Assembly (NCBI RefSeq): GCF_021462225.1
Contig: NC_061806.1
Location: 31,772,144-31,836,143, forward strand
Direction: 5' to 3'
DNA length: 64,000 nt
Source: Girardinichthys multiradiatus
Taxonomy: Eukaryota > Chordata > Actinopteri > Cyprinodontiformes > Goodeidae
Both the position numbers and the translations under genes were made by a program. The notes beneath the pieces were generated by a model. That model searched no databases, was not told where the DNA came from, and saw only the letters and a program-made list of their open reading frames with translations. How positions within the stretch are numbered: the stretch's first letter is position 1; each line of letters starts with the position of its first letter. Of the stretch, positions 46,421 through 58,300 are shown piece by piece.

Positions 46421-47169
46421 CAGTCTTGCTGTGTGTATTGGTCATCCTGAAACACGGCACCGCCTTCAGGATACAATGTTGGAACCATTGGATGCACATG
46501 GTCCTCAAGAATGGTTCGGTAGTCCTTGGCAGTGACGCGCCCATCTAGCACAAGTATTGGGCCAAGGGAATGCCATGATATGGCAGCCCAAACCATCACT
46601 GATCCACCCCCACGCTTCACTCTAGGCATGCAACAGTCTGGGTGGTACGCTTCTTTGCGGCTTCTCCACACCGTAACTCTCTCGGATGCGGGGAAAACAG
46701 TAAAGGTGGACTCATCAGAGAACAATACATGTTTCACATTGTCCACAGCCCAACATTTGCGCTCCTTGCACCATTGAAACTGACGTTTGGCATTGGCATG
46801 AGTGACCAAAGGTTTGGCAATAGCAACCCAGCCATGTATATTGACCCTGTGGAGCTCCCGACAGACAGTTCTGGCTGAAACAGGAGAGTTGAGGTGCACA
46901 TTTTATTCTGCCGTGATTTGGGCAGTCGTGGTTTTATGTTTTTTGGATACAATCCGGGTTAGCACCCAAACATCCCTTTCAGACAGCTTCCTCTTGCGTC
47001 CACAGTTAATCCTGTTGGATGTGGTTTGTCCTTCTTGGTGGTATGCTGACATTACCCTGGATACCGTGGCTCTTGATACATCATAAAGACTTGCTGTCTT
47101 GGTCACAGTTGCGCCAGCAAGACGTGCACCAACAATTTGTCCTCTTTTGAACTCTGGTATGTCACCCAT
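46219..47169 (-). pseudogene. Tc1 D transposase, truncated
   Basis: It starts with ATG at 47167-47169: 'MGDIPEFKRGQIVGARLAG', then the helix-turn-helix region with 'VTKTASLYDVSRATVSRVM'. A TAA at 46903-46905 interrupts the frame. It resumes as 'HLNSPVSARTVCREL' and 'VLFSDESTFTVFPASERV' (first catalytic Asp), then 'GGGSVMVWAAISW'. A small deletion after 'AVFQDD' shifts the frame. The last part is 'LPWPAQSPDLNIIEPLWGVL' with the catalytic Glu, ending at 'LKIPLTTV' where the LINE domain follows. It is clearly inactive. Confidence 0.88.
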
Positions 47170-47355
47170 AATGTTGTGTGCATTTCAATATTTTGAGCAA
47201 AACTGTGCTCCTACCCTGCTAATGGATCCTTCACACTTTGCTCTTACTGGTGCAATGTGCAATCAATGAAGACTGGCTACCAGGATGGTCCAATTTAGCC
47301 ATGAAACCTCCCACACTAAAATGACAGGTGTTTCAGTTTCATTGTCCAACCCCTG

Positions 47356-47357
<2 letters not shown>
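46219..47357 (-). mobile_element. Tc1 family D, 5' end and most of the transposase
   Basis: The right edge carries the family terminal repeat (reverse complement of 'cattgtccaacccctgta'). The left terminal repeat is missing, because the element stops within the transposase where LINE sequence begins. It was presumably truncated by deletion at or after the LINE insertion. Confidence 0.85.

Positions 47358-47394
<37 letters not shown>
47354..47394. repeat. (TA)n microsatellite
   Basis: About 40 bp of TA with one G, directly next to the Tc1 D terminal repeat. This is the same arrangement as at 25219-25298. Confidence 0.9.
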
Positions 47395-47395
<1 letters not shown>

Positions 47396-48469
47396 TTCTT
47401 TTCTTTTTATTTTTATTTGATCCTTTCCATGACAACTGCCACCTTCCATTTGAACTTGAGTTTACATTTCACTGGAGATCAGCTTGTGTCAAAGTGCAGT
47501 TTGTCCTGCTTTGCAAAAATGGTGATGATTGTTATTAAGATTTTCAGGAAGATGTCAATCAGTTGTGTTTTAAAATATAGGTTTGTCTGTTGTTGGGTTT
47601 TTTTTTTTTGATACTGCTAAAAATGTCTTCTTAAGGTTCCTTTTGGACAACCTCATGTTTATTATTATCATTGTTAGATTTTAACTCACCTGAAACTAAT
47701 TATAAAGTTTGAACCTTCTTTTTAGAAGTTGAGGTTGCTTCTGAGTGGGACTGATTTAATACTGTCTGTGCCACTGAGCTCACAGCTGCACTATTAATTT
47801 GAGCAGCAGGAACAGACTGTTCTCCTCAACGGAGGGAAGGTTGCAGGCATTTTTTGAGGAGACAGATTTGGGCAGCCAGTCTGTCCTAATTTGTGCAAGG
47901 TATTTAAAATAAATGTAGCTGGGTATCAATAATTCAAAATGCCAGTCATGTAAAGTAATCAAAAAGGCAAGTTGACGGGTGAGGAGGTTATACAGACCTC
48001 CTATAAAGATAGCCATAAATGTTTCTTAAAGGCCAGCAATTGACCATGAAAATAATCCAGAGAACATGAGGTAGCTGAAATACTGCCAAATCAAATGCAG
48101 GTTCTAAATAGGGTAGACCAGGTATGGTTATAACACTTGCTCCAGTCCCCCCACTCACTGCTAAAAGTCTCAAACTTTATAGAAAATACCCACTTATGAC
48201 ACCAATTCAAAACCCTACAAGAATACCACAGACCTTGTGTGTTAATGGCACAGCCAAGGTGTTCCTTAAGTTACTACCCAAGCTGTTAACAGGATGGTTA
48301 GTAATATATGCTGCAGACTGTTGGAACAATTAGACAAAATAAACCAAAAAGAGGCCATAAGATAAGATTCTTCAATACTAGGTGCTTTTTGTAAAAAAAT
48401 AATCAAAAAGAAAGTCCCTTTTCTCTTTTTGACATTGCAGAACCATGGGGTGACTGTCCTCTTGCAATC
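47395..48469. other. No recognised gene or element
   Basis: About 1.1 kb of AT-rich sequence with short open frames only. Confidence 0.45.
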
Positions 48470-48790
48470 TGAAAATTGTGGGTTTGATTCCATCTTACTA
48501 CTGCCACATATTGATGTACCCCTGGACAAGGCACTAAACCCCAAGTTGTCTAATGATGTGCGTATCGGTGTATAAATGTATGTGAGCGTGACTGGGTGAA
48601 TATGGCTATCGAGTAAAGTGTTTTGAGTGGTCGGTATTACTAGTATTACGCTATAAAACTAATATTATGTTAGTGAGCACTTGTGGCTCAGGTGGTAGGT
48701 GTTTGTCCTGTAACTGGTGGGTTGCTGGTTCAAACCCATGCAGAGTACCCAGGGAGAGCCCACACATATATGTAAAGGACATACAAATTT
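48470..48790 (-). repeat. Two adjacent copies of the short interspersed repeat
   Basis: 48475-48660 reads as the reverse of the repeat seen at 22645-22910 ('ttgatgtacccctgg', 'aaggcactaaacccc'). 48668-48745 reads as the reverse of the end of 39548-39850 ('ctgtaactggtgggttgctg' and 'gttcaaaccca'). The second piece has sequences resembling tRNA A and B boxes ('tggctcaggtggtag', 'ggttcaaaccc'), so a tRNA-derived SINE origin is possible. Confidence 0.5.
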
Positions 48791-49679
48791 AATGCAGGAA
48801 AGACCCCAGGCTGGAATTTGAACCAACCATCTTGCTGCAAGATAATAGTACTACCAACTGTGTCTCCATGCAGCACTCAATAGATAAAAAATTGTCCTTA
48901 TTTGTAATGGCAACTAACAAATCATTCTGGGATTACAGGATGTTTTATGAATCAGTAAATATGCTGGAAATCTAACAGGTACTAAGATTGACCAACTCAC
49001 AATACAACGGGTCTGGTATTGTCTCTGGAAATCAATATTCTAACTTAATAAAAGTAATTAAAATACTTGCTTCACAGTGCTTCACAGTCAAATAATGTGT
49101 TCAAGTCAGGACGTTTTCAGTGCCTAATAGTGTTATGACAGTTGTATATTTTCTGCTGCAGTGAATCTCAGTAGAGGTTCGTGTTGACTGGAATTCAATG
49201 TTGCCACAGAAAAGGAATGCACCTTATTTCAAATGTCTCTATGTCCTCTGGTTTCAGTTTGTCTCAGTTTTCTGTAAGCTTTAAGTTCATCACCAATATC
49301 CTGTTGCCACTTTGGTCCATAACAACTTTCACACATGGCAGATACAGGCTTTTACTGACCTTTTTTTGACGGGATTCTTCCTAAAAGATGGCAAATGATT
49401 TACAGCTGACATGATTAAAATTTGGTGAGCATTTTATTGTTTTGGTTTTTGTCAGTGTTGCTTTGGAGCAGATGGTGTTCAATGATAGGATTCCATGATT
49501 CAGTACCAAAACCTTCCATGTATAGCATATGCTGCAAAACACAACATGTTAACTGTTACTCAGCAAAGTGCCTGAGGGGAAAGTAACACAAGGTATCAAT
49601 GAAATAGTGTTAGTTTAATGTGCTATGTTATTTTTTGTTTGTTTGTTTTTTACACTATTTTACTTTTGAATCTGCTATA
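48791..49679. other. No recognised gene or element
   Basis: AT-rich sequence with no coding or repeat identity that I recognise. Confidence 0.45.
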
Positions 49680-51115
49680 GTTTAGAGAAAAAGTATTTAT
49701 AACCCTTGAACATTTTAACATTCTCTCATGTTACAACCACCCACTTTAATATGGGTTTTGGGTATTTTATGCAATAGGCTAACACAAAATAGCATATAAT
49801 TAGGAGGGAGAAGGAAAATAAGAGATAGTTCTAGAAATTGTTTCTTTTCCTTTTTACAAATACAGTAGAAATCATCTAATAAAATGAAAAGAATATGGCA
49901 CAACTGTAAACCTACAAATACATGACCATCCACCTAAACTGACAAGCCAGACAAGGAGCTCAATAGTGGGAAAAGCAGCTAAGAGGACCACGGTACCTTT
50001 GGGGGAACTGTAGAGATCCACAGCTGAGATGGGGGAAACCATCAATAGGACAAATGTTAAATATACAAATTTGGAAGTGTGAGAAGAGGAAAGCCATAGC
50101 TGAACAAAAGCCATAAATAGTCCTATCTGTAATTTATCTCAAACCATATGGTGGACAGAGAAAACATGTGGAAGAAGGTTCTGTTGTCGAGACCAAAATG
50201 CAACTTTATGGGCGACATGTAAAATGTAGCATGAGACATAAAGCTAAGGCTTCTAATCAACCTAGAAATACCATCTCCACAGAGAATCATAATTATCGCA
50301 GCATCATGTGGACATTTTCTTTTGCATGGGCAGGAAATCTGTTCAGAGTTGATGGGAAGATTGATTGACCTAAATAGAGATAAAACCTGGAAACAAACCT
50401 ATTAGAGGCTTGTAAAGACTTGAAACATGATTGCAAGATTGCTTTTCAGAAGGAGTACAACCAAAAACATAGAGCCAGAGCTACAATGTAATGGTTTTGA
50501 TTAAAGTATGTGTATGTGTTAAAATGGCCTGGTAAAATTCGAGATCCACATCTATCAATGTGTTCCAAGATTGTTAATATACACTATTCATAAAATTTGA
50601 CTACGCTTGAGCTACTATATTTTGCAAAGTAGAATGGAAACATTTCATTCTTTAGAAGTGTAAAGCTGGTGGAGACATACCCCCAAAGACGTGCAACTCT
50701 AACTGCAGCGAAAGTTTTGACTTTAGTTCCAAACACAAGGGAACAGCAAATGTTTTTAGATTTGTATCTGTAAAAACCTTTGAAAACCATTAATACTATT
50801 AATTCCATTTAACAAATATCTAATACATTGTGTTTCTCTATCACAGGTGTCAGCAGTCCTGGTGCTGGAGGGCTGGTGTTTTGCATGTCTTAGATTTGTC
50901 TTCTCTTGAACACACCTGAAATAAAAAAAACTGACTTATCCAATCAGCCTCATCAAGTCTGTAGTTCTGTTTAAGCTAGGAAGAACCTCTAAAACACACA
51001 GGAAACCAGACTTGAGGGTGGGCCATCACATAAAACACCAATAAAACCAATTGAGGTTTTTGGATGTTACGTGACAAAATGTGAAAATGTCCATGGAGAG
51101 TGATTACCTTTGCAA
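49680..51115 (+). mobile_element. Decayed full-length Tc1 relic (family F)
   Basis: The left terminal repeat is near 49685-49740 ('acccttgaacattt', 'catgttacaaccac') and its counterpart is at 51065-51112 ('gtgacaaaatgtgaaaatg', 'ctttgcaagacac'). Between them transposase remnants are readable at the DNA level: 'atggcacaactgtaaacct', 'gatccacagctgagatggg', 'aacatgtggaagaaggt', 'gagttgatgggaagat' and 'agccagagctacaatg'. No frame survives. A palindromic MITE sits inside it. Confidence 0.75.
50842..51035. mobile_element. Palindromic hAT-like MITE within the Tc1 relic
   Basis: It begins 'caggtgtcagcagtcctgg' and contains 'gaacacacctgaaat'. Its right side ('tctaaaacacacaggaaacc') mirrors the left ('ggtgttttgcatgtcttaga') imperfectly. 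This is the layout of abundant fish hAT-type MITEs that begin CAGGTGTCAAACTC. Confidence 0.55.
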
Positions 51116-51123
51116 GACACCAT

Positions 51124-52120
51124 GGGCCTGATCTTCAAAGATCTCAAATATCAAGTGGTAATTTGCTTGTACAAAAAAATAAATTGCACATGCAATAAGT
51201 GACCGTGTTGCTTGCGGTCTTCAAAGATTGCGCATGCAATGGATTACAGGTGCAAAAGATGTGCAGACCGCCCTATTTAAATGAGGAAATTGCATGTGCT
51301 ACTGGCAGTCATCATGGAGAGCGTCTGAGAGCAGAGCGGCCGTAAAAGAAAAGTGAAGTTTGAAACCATGGAGTTGGAGGTCCTAGTGGAGGAAGCAAAT
51401 TCATACATACCCTAGCAGCAGTCGGGAGATCATTAAGTGGCCCTAGTCCTTCACCTGTGCTGCCGGTGAATGAAGAGGGAGGAGGGCACACAGGTGGACA
51501 CCAGCACAACCTGCGAAAATGCAAAGCCCCAAATATGAACACTGTTTTGAGGAAAAGACAATCGAGACAGAGGGAGTGCCTCAATGATCATGTTTCACAT
51601 TTAACATTTTTATTTTGTTCTCAGATGACTGTTAATGTTCAGTTTGATTGTTTTCCAAACATGCCACGAAATTTGATTACAATCGTGCTTTTTGTTTCTG
51701 TGTAATTGCATAAATGAGTTGAACACATACACGGTAGATTCTCTCTCTCCTTTGTTTGTGTCTCCTTCTTGCCACAATTGCAGCCAACATTTTTGTGTTC
51801 TGGAAGTTTGCACCTGCATTTTAAAAGTGCTAAATATAGATGCAGAAATTGCAGCTGTAATCCATTTCAGATTTGGAAAATCACTTTGCAGGTGGTAAGG
51901 GATTACATTTACAAATCCTCCTCCCATAAATATATGTGTTTGGGTCATTATCATGTGTTTTGCATATTAATGAAGGCAGACACGCTAAAATGTTTGCACC
52001 CGCAGTTCTGCTGATTTTGCACGCACAATCCAATTACCACGTCTTTTGTAGATTAGCTTTGCGGACGCAAAGAGGTTTGAATGTGGATTTGTACATGCAA
52101 ACCTTTTGAAGGCCCTATGT
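51124..52120 (+). mobile_element. Harbinger-like non-autonomous DNA transposon
   Basis: It opens with 'gggcctgatcttcaaagatc' and closes with the inverted counterpart 'cttttgaaggccctat'. Near 51317-51400 a short remnant resembles the start of the Myb/SANT-like second protein of PIF/Harbinger elements ('KRKVKFETMELEVLVEEANS', with a stop upstream). No transposase was seen. The target duplication is not clear. Confidence 0.5.
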
Positions 52121-53339
52121 TTTAGTAATACATTTATATACTCAAACAAGGCCAGTTGTTCCTTTTCTTGGTCATTTTAGAACAGGGATTTGTGTTGTGA
52201 AGGAGCTCTACATCTACTATTGAAAATGAAACAACTTAACATCCCATGCTGTGTTACAGCAGATACCTCTCATGTAGATTTAGGAAGCTCTGTGGTTTTG
52301 GCAACAGCTTCTAAAAATAAAATGAAAACCAAAAAAACAGTACAACCTGACCTCCTGCCAGAACTGATTCCAGGAAAAATTTTAAAATGCATGATGTAAG
52401 TTCTCTGCTAAAGCAGCTGTTCTGCTGGAATGCCCTTGGGAAAAGTGTCAAATCCCTACTTGATCTCTCAGTTTAAAAAAACAAATGTGCATTTCAAAGT
52501 ACAAACCAGTGCTAAGTTCTTGTGATTAAGCTATTGCACCAACAGGAAGAAAGTTGGATGGATGAGGCATGCCAAGATGCTGTGACCGCAGCACAAATGA
52601 CTCACAAGTCTGTCATCTCTCCTGTGAATGTTCATTCCTCATCTTCAATGTGAAATACATGTCCACTACATAAATCTGTGTGTTTGGGCAGTCAATGTCA
52701 ACATCTAAGCTTCTGTATGCAAAAAGATTTCACACACTTTCATTTTTCTTTAATCTCAACAAAATCCTCGCAGTTGTTACATCCATCCCTTTACTCCCCT
52801 ATAACAGCACCACACACTAACAAACACACAAACTCACACACACACACACATACATGCACACTTGCCAGCTTCACCATAGACTTTGGAATTCACTGTTGCC
52901 ATGGCAATGAGCTAGAGCACGCTCTCTCCCATCGCTTGTTCTTTTCTTTTGCTTTACTCTCTCTCTGTGGAGGCAAACCAGCTTTTCTTTTTTTACAGGG
53001 AGGCATGTTTTGCCGTTGGCATTAGATTTTGGATACTTGCTTTTTTTTAAATTAAATCATTTCAAGGTAAAAAAAAGGCTTATCTTCATGGGGAATGCTT
53101 TTGCACAGGAGCATCCCATGGTTTCAAGACTCATTTCTCGTCTGTTAAACAAATTCACCACCCACCACATCTCCTCTTCTCATCTTTTTTTTCCAGGCTT
53201 GGCTTTCTTTATTTTACATTCCGTGTCTTATTCCATGTCCCTCTCTCTTTTGTCTTTTCTGTCAGTCTCTCTCATCTGCTCCCTTCTCACCCCACCTTCC
53301 CAACACCACCTCCTTCTTGCATCTCTCAGTAGCAGAAGA
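52121..53339. other. Upstream region of the candidate CACNG8 5' exon
   Basis: It contains a short CA run near 52835-52850 and, from about 53150, a pyrimidine-rich block ending 'tcttgcatctctcag'. That end could be a splice acceptor or part of a promoter region. No other gene is visible. Confidence 0.4.
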
Positions 53340-53678
53340 TGACTGCCATGACAATTCAATGAGTGAAGAGGACACCGAGTGAAGCACCCACCACTTGCTG
53401 AGAACAAACGAAGGAGTGCCCAACAGAAAAAAGAAAACAAAGATAACTAAAAAGAAACAAGACTGTGACGAAGTAGGACGGTTTCCGATCAGAGGAAGTG
53501 GCAGTGAAACGAGGAAAGGAGAAGGGGAGAGAGAGCGAAGGATAAACGGTGGATGGAGGCGGTTCGGACCGGGGTTACGGAGCTCTCTTCACTAACGAAG
53601 AAGAACAGCAGCAGCAGCAACAGCAGCAGCAGCAGGGGGGACAGGAGATGGAGACGAAAGGGAGAAGCATGCCCCCAG
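53340..53678 (+). other. CACNG8: Candidate 5' exon of CACNG8 (mostly 5' UTR)
   Basis: A GC-richer, purine-rich block ends at a good donor 'ccccag|gtaaca' (exon end 53678, phase 1 in the relevant frame). Joined to the exon at 57214, the frame 'METKGRSMPP' from the ATG at 53648 runs on into '[18 protein letters not shown]' of gamma-8 without a stop. Upstream in that frame a TAA lies at 53543-53545, so 53648 is its first ATG. The protein may instead start at the ATG at 57240 (MVWCERG, like gamma-4's MVRCDRG), making this exon untranslated. An overlapping ATG at 53553 opens a different frame. The exon's left edge is unknown. Confidence 0.45.
53605..53634 (+). repeat. (CAG)n run with one CAA
   Basis: About ten CAG/CAA units inside the candidate CACNG8 5' exon. 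In the frame that joins to gamma-8 they would read as Gln, but they lie upstream of the first ATG, so they are more likely untranslated. Confidence 0.85.
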
Positions 53679-53899
53679 GTAACACACTTGCACACACATG
53701 TGTTTTTACGTACAATCTTCTAACCATCTTTATTCATGTATGTACAAATACGTGTCTTGTGAAGCATGCATTTGTATTTAAACAGAAAAATAATTGTACA
53801 TGGCATACTGCCATACAGGAAACCACCCTCACATCCACATTGACACTGGCATTCACCTTAAAGTGCAGATGTGTCCAGAGGTCTGGGTTTTGGCTTTGT

Positions 53900-53900
53900 T

Positions 53901-53981
<81 letters not shown>
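53900..53981. repeat. (CA)n(TA)n microsatellite
   Basis: About 12 bp of CA followed by about 70 bp of TA, starting some 220 bp after the candidate CACNG8 donor. Confidence 0.95.
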
Positions 53982-53983
<2 letters not shown>

Positions 53984-55289
53984 GCTCTGGTATAGGAATC
54001 TTAGCATTTGGTCATGTTTGTATGAGAATTGGCTGAAATTAAGATATTAATTAGGTAATACAGTAAAACACACAGTGCTATTTCAGTTTATATAAGTGAT
54101 AGTTCTTTAAGTTTAATTTAATTTGACCTGTGTTTAGATGCATGATCTCAACCTGTCAATGCCTTTGTTGGTCAAATCACTGAAATTACTTCAGATTTAG
54201 GCCAATCAGAATCAAGTGCAGCTAGAAAGAGTACATTGCTTTGGTATGATCTCTTGTTGTCGACAGCGAATGGAACACATTTCAGTTTCTACATTGAAAA
54301 CAGCTTTGAATAACAGGATCATGCAATAAGAAACATCTAAAGAATGATATATTACAATTTTTGTTTTGCCTCCTGAGGAGGTTATATGACACATTCTGGC
54401 TTTATTCCTGTACATTTGAAGTTAAATGAATAAGAACCTAAATCAACTTTTTAAGAGACCTACACTTCAATACAATTATTTCTTAGTCTGGTGGGATGTA
54501 ATATTATCAGTCTTTGAAGAGGTTTTATATGACCAGTAAAAGTGTGAATAGAGGTATGGTAAGCCTGTTGCTGCTACAACAATATCCAATATCTCTCACT
54601 TTAGTACAATTATTTCCTTTGATTTTCCCAACCACCCAGTGCTCTGGTCTCTCTTGATTTTGCATTTGCATTTTTTGGGATTGAGGGGGGTATTTTCAAG
54701 CTTGCACTACCACTGATGATGCATTTCAAGAAATTTATTACCAGCATAATACCCTTTTTAGGCAGATGAATTTCCCAAAAGGTTTGAAAACTTAAATCTG
54801 TTACTCTAATTTTTTCAATGATGGAACTGCAATGTTTTGAGGGGATAAATTGCCATTGTACTTTTAAATTCAGGCACGACAGTTAGATGTCATGTATTTC
54901 TGCTCGCTCTAGCTGTTGACCTTTTAAGTCTGATGTATTTTTCCATTTCTCCTTTGTTTTCTTTTATCATCAATTGCTTATTTTGTTACTGTTTTATTTT
55001 TGTATTTTTCCATTTAAAAAAGCTTCTGATTTAGTATCTGATATCTTCTTTACCTCTTCCGATGCAATCAAAATGTCCCAAAGATTCTGAACAAATCTTG
55101 TTTTTTTGTTGTGCATAGCCTTCAGCTGTATGGCTTAGGTTATCCTGTGCTATCTCTGTAGTTATGCTGCTATAGGCTTAGGCTGCTGGAGGACATAATG
55201 ACCACTTTCACTCTCTTCACTACATTCTCACACTACTCTCCAATTTTGCATTATTTGCTGTTATTTCAGTTTTTAACTTTGTTCTCCCT
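53982..55289. other. No recognised gene or element
   Basis: AT-rich, probably CACNG8 intron. Nothing assignable. Confidence 0.45.
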
Positions 55290-56045
55290 CTTTTCTCTTC
55301 CTAGAAGCTACACCTGGCCTGACTCTTTGTCTACCTGTGACACCTTTCTGGAGAGGGGCATTGTCCAAGCTTCTGCCTGGCAACAACTTAATGCTCACCT
55401 TCTACAGATGATCCACTGTCTTTCAGTGTTTAACCCTTTCTCTCTCCTAGATATGGCAATTGACTGAGCTTTTACTGTAACTAATTATATGTGCTCTCTT
55501 TCAGACTCTAACCTTGAAAACTGACTCAGAGTTTATCTGTTCTTTATTTCTAGATTAAACGACTAAAGGAGCTACATCCATTAACATTTACTTTTCCTTC
55601 CCATAGAAAGTACTCCTGGATCAGTGCTTCTGTGTTCCTTTTGTGTCTCTGCTCTGTTCTCTCAAACCCCCAGTCAGTCATGGCAGATGGCTCACACTGA
55701 GCCTGGTTCTACAGGAGGTTTCTTCCTCTTAAAAGGGAGTTTTTCCTCTCCACTGTCGCTACATGGATGCTCAGTATGAGGGATTCCTTCAAAGTCAACG
55801 CCAGTGACTGTCCACTGTCACTACATGTTCATCCAGGAGGAGTGAATGCTACAAATCTCGATCCAATCTGCTGGGTTTCCTTAGATAGAAAAACTTTTTA
55901 TCCAATTTGAATAAATAACTGAATCTGACTGCACTGTTCAATGGTTAGGATTAATTGGAATGTATGTACCTGACTTTGTGAAATGCCTTCAGACAACGTG
56001 TGTTGTGAATTGGCACTATATAAATAAACTGAATTGAATTGAGTT
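55290..56045 (+). mobile_element. Rex1/L2-type LINE 3' region and tail
   Basis: The non-coding 3' part of a common fish LINE: 'ctacacctggcctgac', 'gtgacacctttctggagag', 'aaaagggagtttttcctctc', 'ttgtgaattggcactatata' and the terminal 'ctgaattgaattgag'. It is a longer version of the copy at 7034-7345. No RT coding sequence is included. Confidence 0.75.
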
Positions 56046-57213
56046 TTTTATCATTTTTAAAATGGACAAAACATTTTTCTGTAGTTGGCCTGCCATTCAC
56101 TTGTCAGAGCTAATCAATGAAAATCAGGCCAATTCTGATCAGTGGCTGATTGACTGGTGCATTATTATAATAATCTATTCATCATAATCTTAATTTAACT
56201 AGTGAACATGATTCTTGAAAATATGTATGAAACATATATGAGTATATAAGTGTTTTGCGAAAAGGTTCTAGCCAAGACAAAGAGTATCTAGTAGTTGCAA
56301 ATCTATACACAAATGATACTGTATCTTCCATAAGATAAAAATAATATGTTACGTCACTGCATTTAATAAATTACAAAATAATACTAATATTTGCAAGTGC
56401 TGTGCATCCATATTTGCAGTTTTACATCTTGTTCAAGTGATGTGAACATTTTGTTTCCAGCTGACTGCACACAGCCAAAGTTTCTTCACAGCTTTGGGCT
56501 ATGTATGTGTTTTGATTAAAAACTACTCAAGTGTGCTTACATAGAATGCAGTAAAATAAGCCAATGCAATCAGCAAGTCCCACTAGTCACCTACAGTGGG
56601 CCCATGAGGGCTGTAGCTCTGTTTATGCATAAAAAGCTAACATTTTAATGTACAAATTGCAGCAAATGAGTGACAGCGTTTGGCTGTCCTTTAAGGCTTA
56701 GTTATGGTTTTACAGCCTTCTGGGAGAAATAGCTTTTAGTTGAAGATAGTTAATGTACTTTTGATCACTACACTGAACTTAACATATTTTCCAAATGTTT
56801 AATCAAAACAATGTCAAACTCATTAATTTAAAATTCAATGCTGAATGAGTTAATGACAACATTGCATCTAAAGCATCATGAGAGAAAAGATCAGAATAGA
56901 CAGTTGTGTGGGTGGTTAAAGGCGCTTACACTACAGACAACCCTCTTGCTGGTCCTAACTAAACGTCAAAAGATATGTAATCTCCATTAACACTATTTCT
57001 TTAAGTGCACTTGACAGACCCTGTCACCAGGTGGTTTTTACCAAATCAACATTCAGCATAGAGTATTTTGTTAATGGTGGGAGAGAAAAAAAATGGAAGA
57101 ATGCTTAGAATGTTAATCAATAGAAATAATCCTTCCTGTTTATTTCAGTTGTTTGAATTAAAATATAAATGAGAACTATAATGAAATCTTTCCTTTTCTT
57201 GGTTTTTTGTTAG
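56046..57213 (+). other. CACNG8 upstream intron or 5' flank
   Basis: AT-rich sequence with no recognised element, ending in the acceptor 'ggttttttgttag' before 57214. Confidence 0.5.
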
Positions 57214-57468
57214 ACATTAGTTTCCTTCCGCGTCCAGCAATGGTTTGGTGCGAGAGAGGCATTCAGGTGCTATTGACCACCATGGGGGCGTTCGCAGCAT
57301 TTGCCCTCATGACTGTGGCCATTGGCACAGATTACTGGCTGTATGCCCGAGCCTTCATCTGCAACAGCACAGCCAACTCCTCTCAGGAGGACTCCTCCAA
57401 CAACAAGGACAAGAAAGACCCTGGGGCTCTCACACACTCTGGCCTCTGGAGGATTTGCTGCCTGGAAG
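57214..57468 (+). CDS. CACNG8: CACNG8, TARP gamma-8, first membrane exon (partial gene)
   Basis: Encodes the N-terminus, TM1 and most of the first extracellular loop of a type I AMPA-receptor auxiliary subunit, the hippocampus-enriched gamma-8 in mammals. From the ATG at 57240 it reads '[20 protein letters not shown]', 'ATDYWLY'-type claudin Trp ('[15 protein letters not shown]'), two N-glycosylation sequons (NST, NSS), a charged Ser/Asn/Lys linker and '[20 protein letters not shown]'. The [19 protein letters not shown] end matches mammalian gamma-8 better than gamma-4, whose loop lacks KKDPG. The donor is 'ggaag|gtaaag' at 57469, phase 1, as in the family. Upstream, the acceptor at 57213 opens a frame with no stop, so the start may lie in an earlier exon. 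Later exons were not found before 64000. Confidence 0.93.
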
Positions 57469-58149
57469 GTAAAGCTGGTTTCAGTGTTTAAGACCATAAA
57501 AAAAACCTGCCTGGTGTGATGAGTGTATGTACATTCTCATGTGTTGCTTGGGGGGGGGACGGGAAGGTGAGGGGCTTGTTGAGGTGAGTGTGCTCATCAG
57601 AGTAATCAGAGCTGACATTAATAGGTGTTCTCTAACTTACCAACATAGACGCATCCCACATGCGATACCCATGTGAAATGTAGCCTTGTTCTCAGACATT
57701 TTTGTCATCTAGTCTTAATGTTTCAGTAATGGTAAAGGATTCATCAAATTTCAATAATTTTCTTGCTGTCTTTTTGCATGGCTTGAGGAAAACAAGAGCT
57801 ATGGTCAATGCAAAAACAAAACAAAGAAAAAACGGTGCAATTTTGTGAAAATGCTGCAAATGATCAAAGCTACAAGCACTAATGTAGTTAGCAGATGAAA
57901 GAGTAAATGACAGAGAAGCTTGTATAAATTAGTATCTATTGCTGTGTGTCCTCTAACATAACATTGCAAGCTGTTCTTATGCTGTCCATGGTGCTGAAGA
58001 AGCAGGTTGCTTCTGAAATTAGATGCATTTCTTTCTGCGTCTGCACCTCCTATTAAAGAACAACTTGCCAACAAAAGTAATAGTGATTTGAACTCCAACA
58101 GTGCTTGTCTTGCAGGTTTTGGCTAAATATTTGGTGATTTCCTTACTGT
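57469..58149 (+). other. CACNG8 intron 1, proximal part
   Basis: It starts with the donor gtaaag. It has a G run near 57550 but no recognised element. Confidence 0.6.
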
Positions 58150-58300
58150 GGAAGGGTATTACATTGCCCTGACTTTTTTAACAGTCCAGGGTACGAGTCC
58201 TGGACCCGATGACCTTTGCTGAATGTCTCCTCCTCTCTTTGCCCCTCCTTCCTGTCTGCCTACTGTCAAAAATAAAGTGCCGAAGAAAAAAAAAAAGGCA
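58150..58300 (+). repeat. SINE-like 3' part with A-rich tail
   Basis: 'gggtacgagtcctggaccc' resembles a tRNA B-box region. It is followed by 'gacctttgctgaatgtctcc', a pyrimidine-rich stretch, 'gtcaaaaataaagtgcc' and a run of A at 58287-58297. This layout is typical of a common fish tRNA-derived SINE. The head is missing. Confidence 0.45.

Noticed and set aside
48668..48745. A tRNA gene
   Set aside because: A-box-like and B-box-like words are present, but the sequence does not fold into a full cloverleaf by eye, and it matches an interspersed repeat.
52678..53342. Open frames rich in Ser, Leu and His upstream of CACNG8
   Set aside because: They arise from pyrimidine-rich and CA-repeat DNA, have no domain motifs and no splice context.
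53549..53678. A Gln-rich protein encoded by the CAG run
   Set aside because: The frame has no ATG before the Gln codons (the apparent start is GTG), and a TAA lies just upstream. The run is more likely 5' UTR.
53553..53678. ATG at 53553 as the gamma-8 start
   Set aside because: After splicing to 57214 this frame reads out of the gamma-8 frame and soon stops, so it can only be an upstream overlapping frame.
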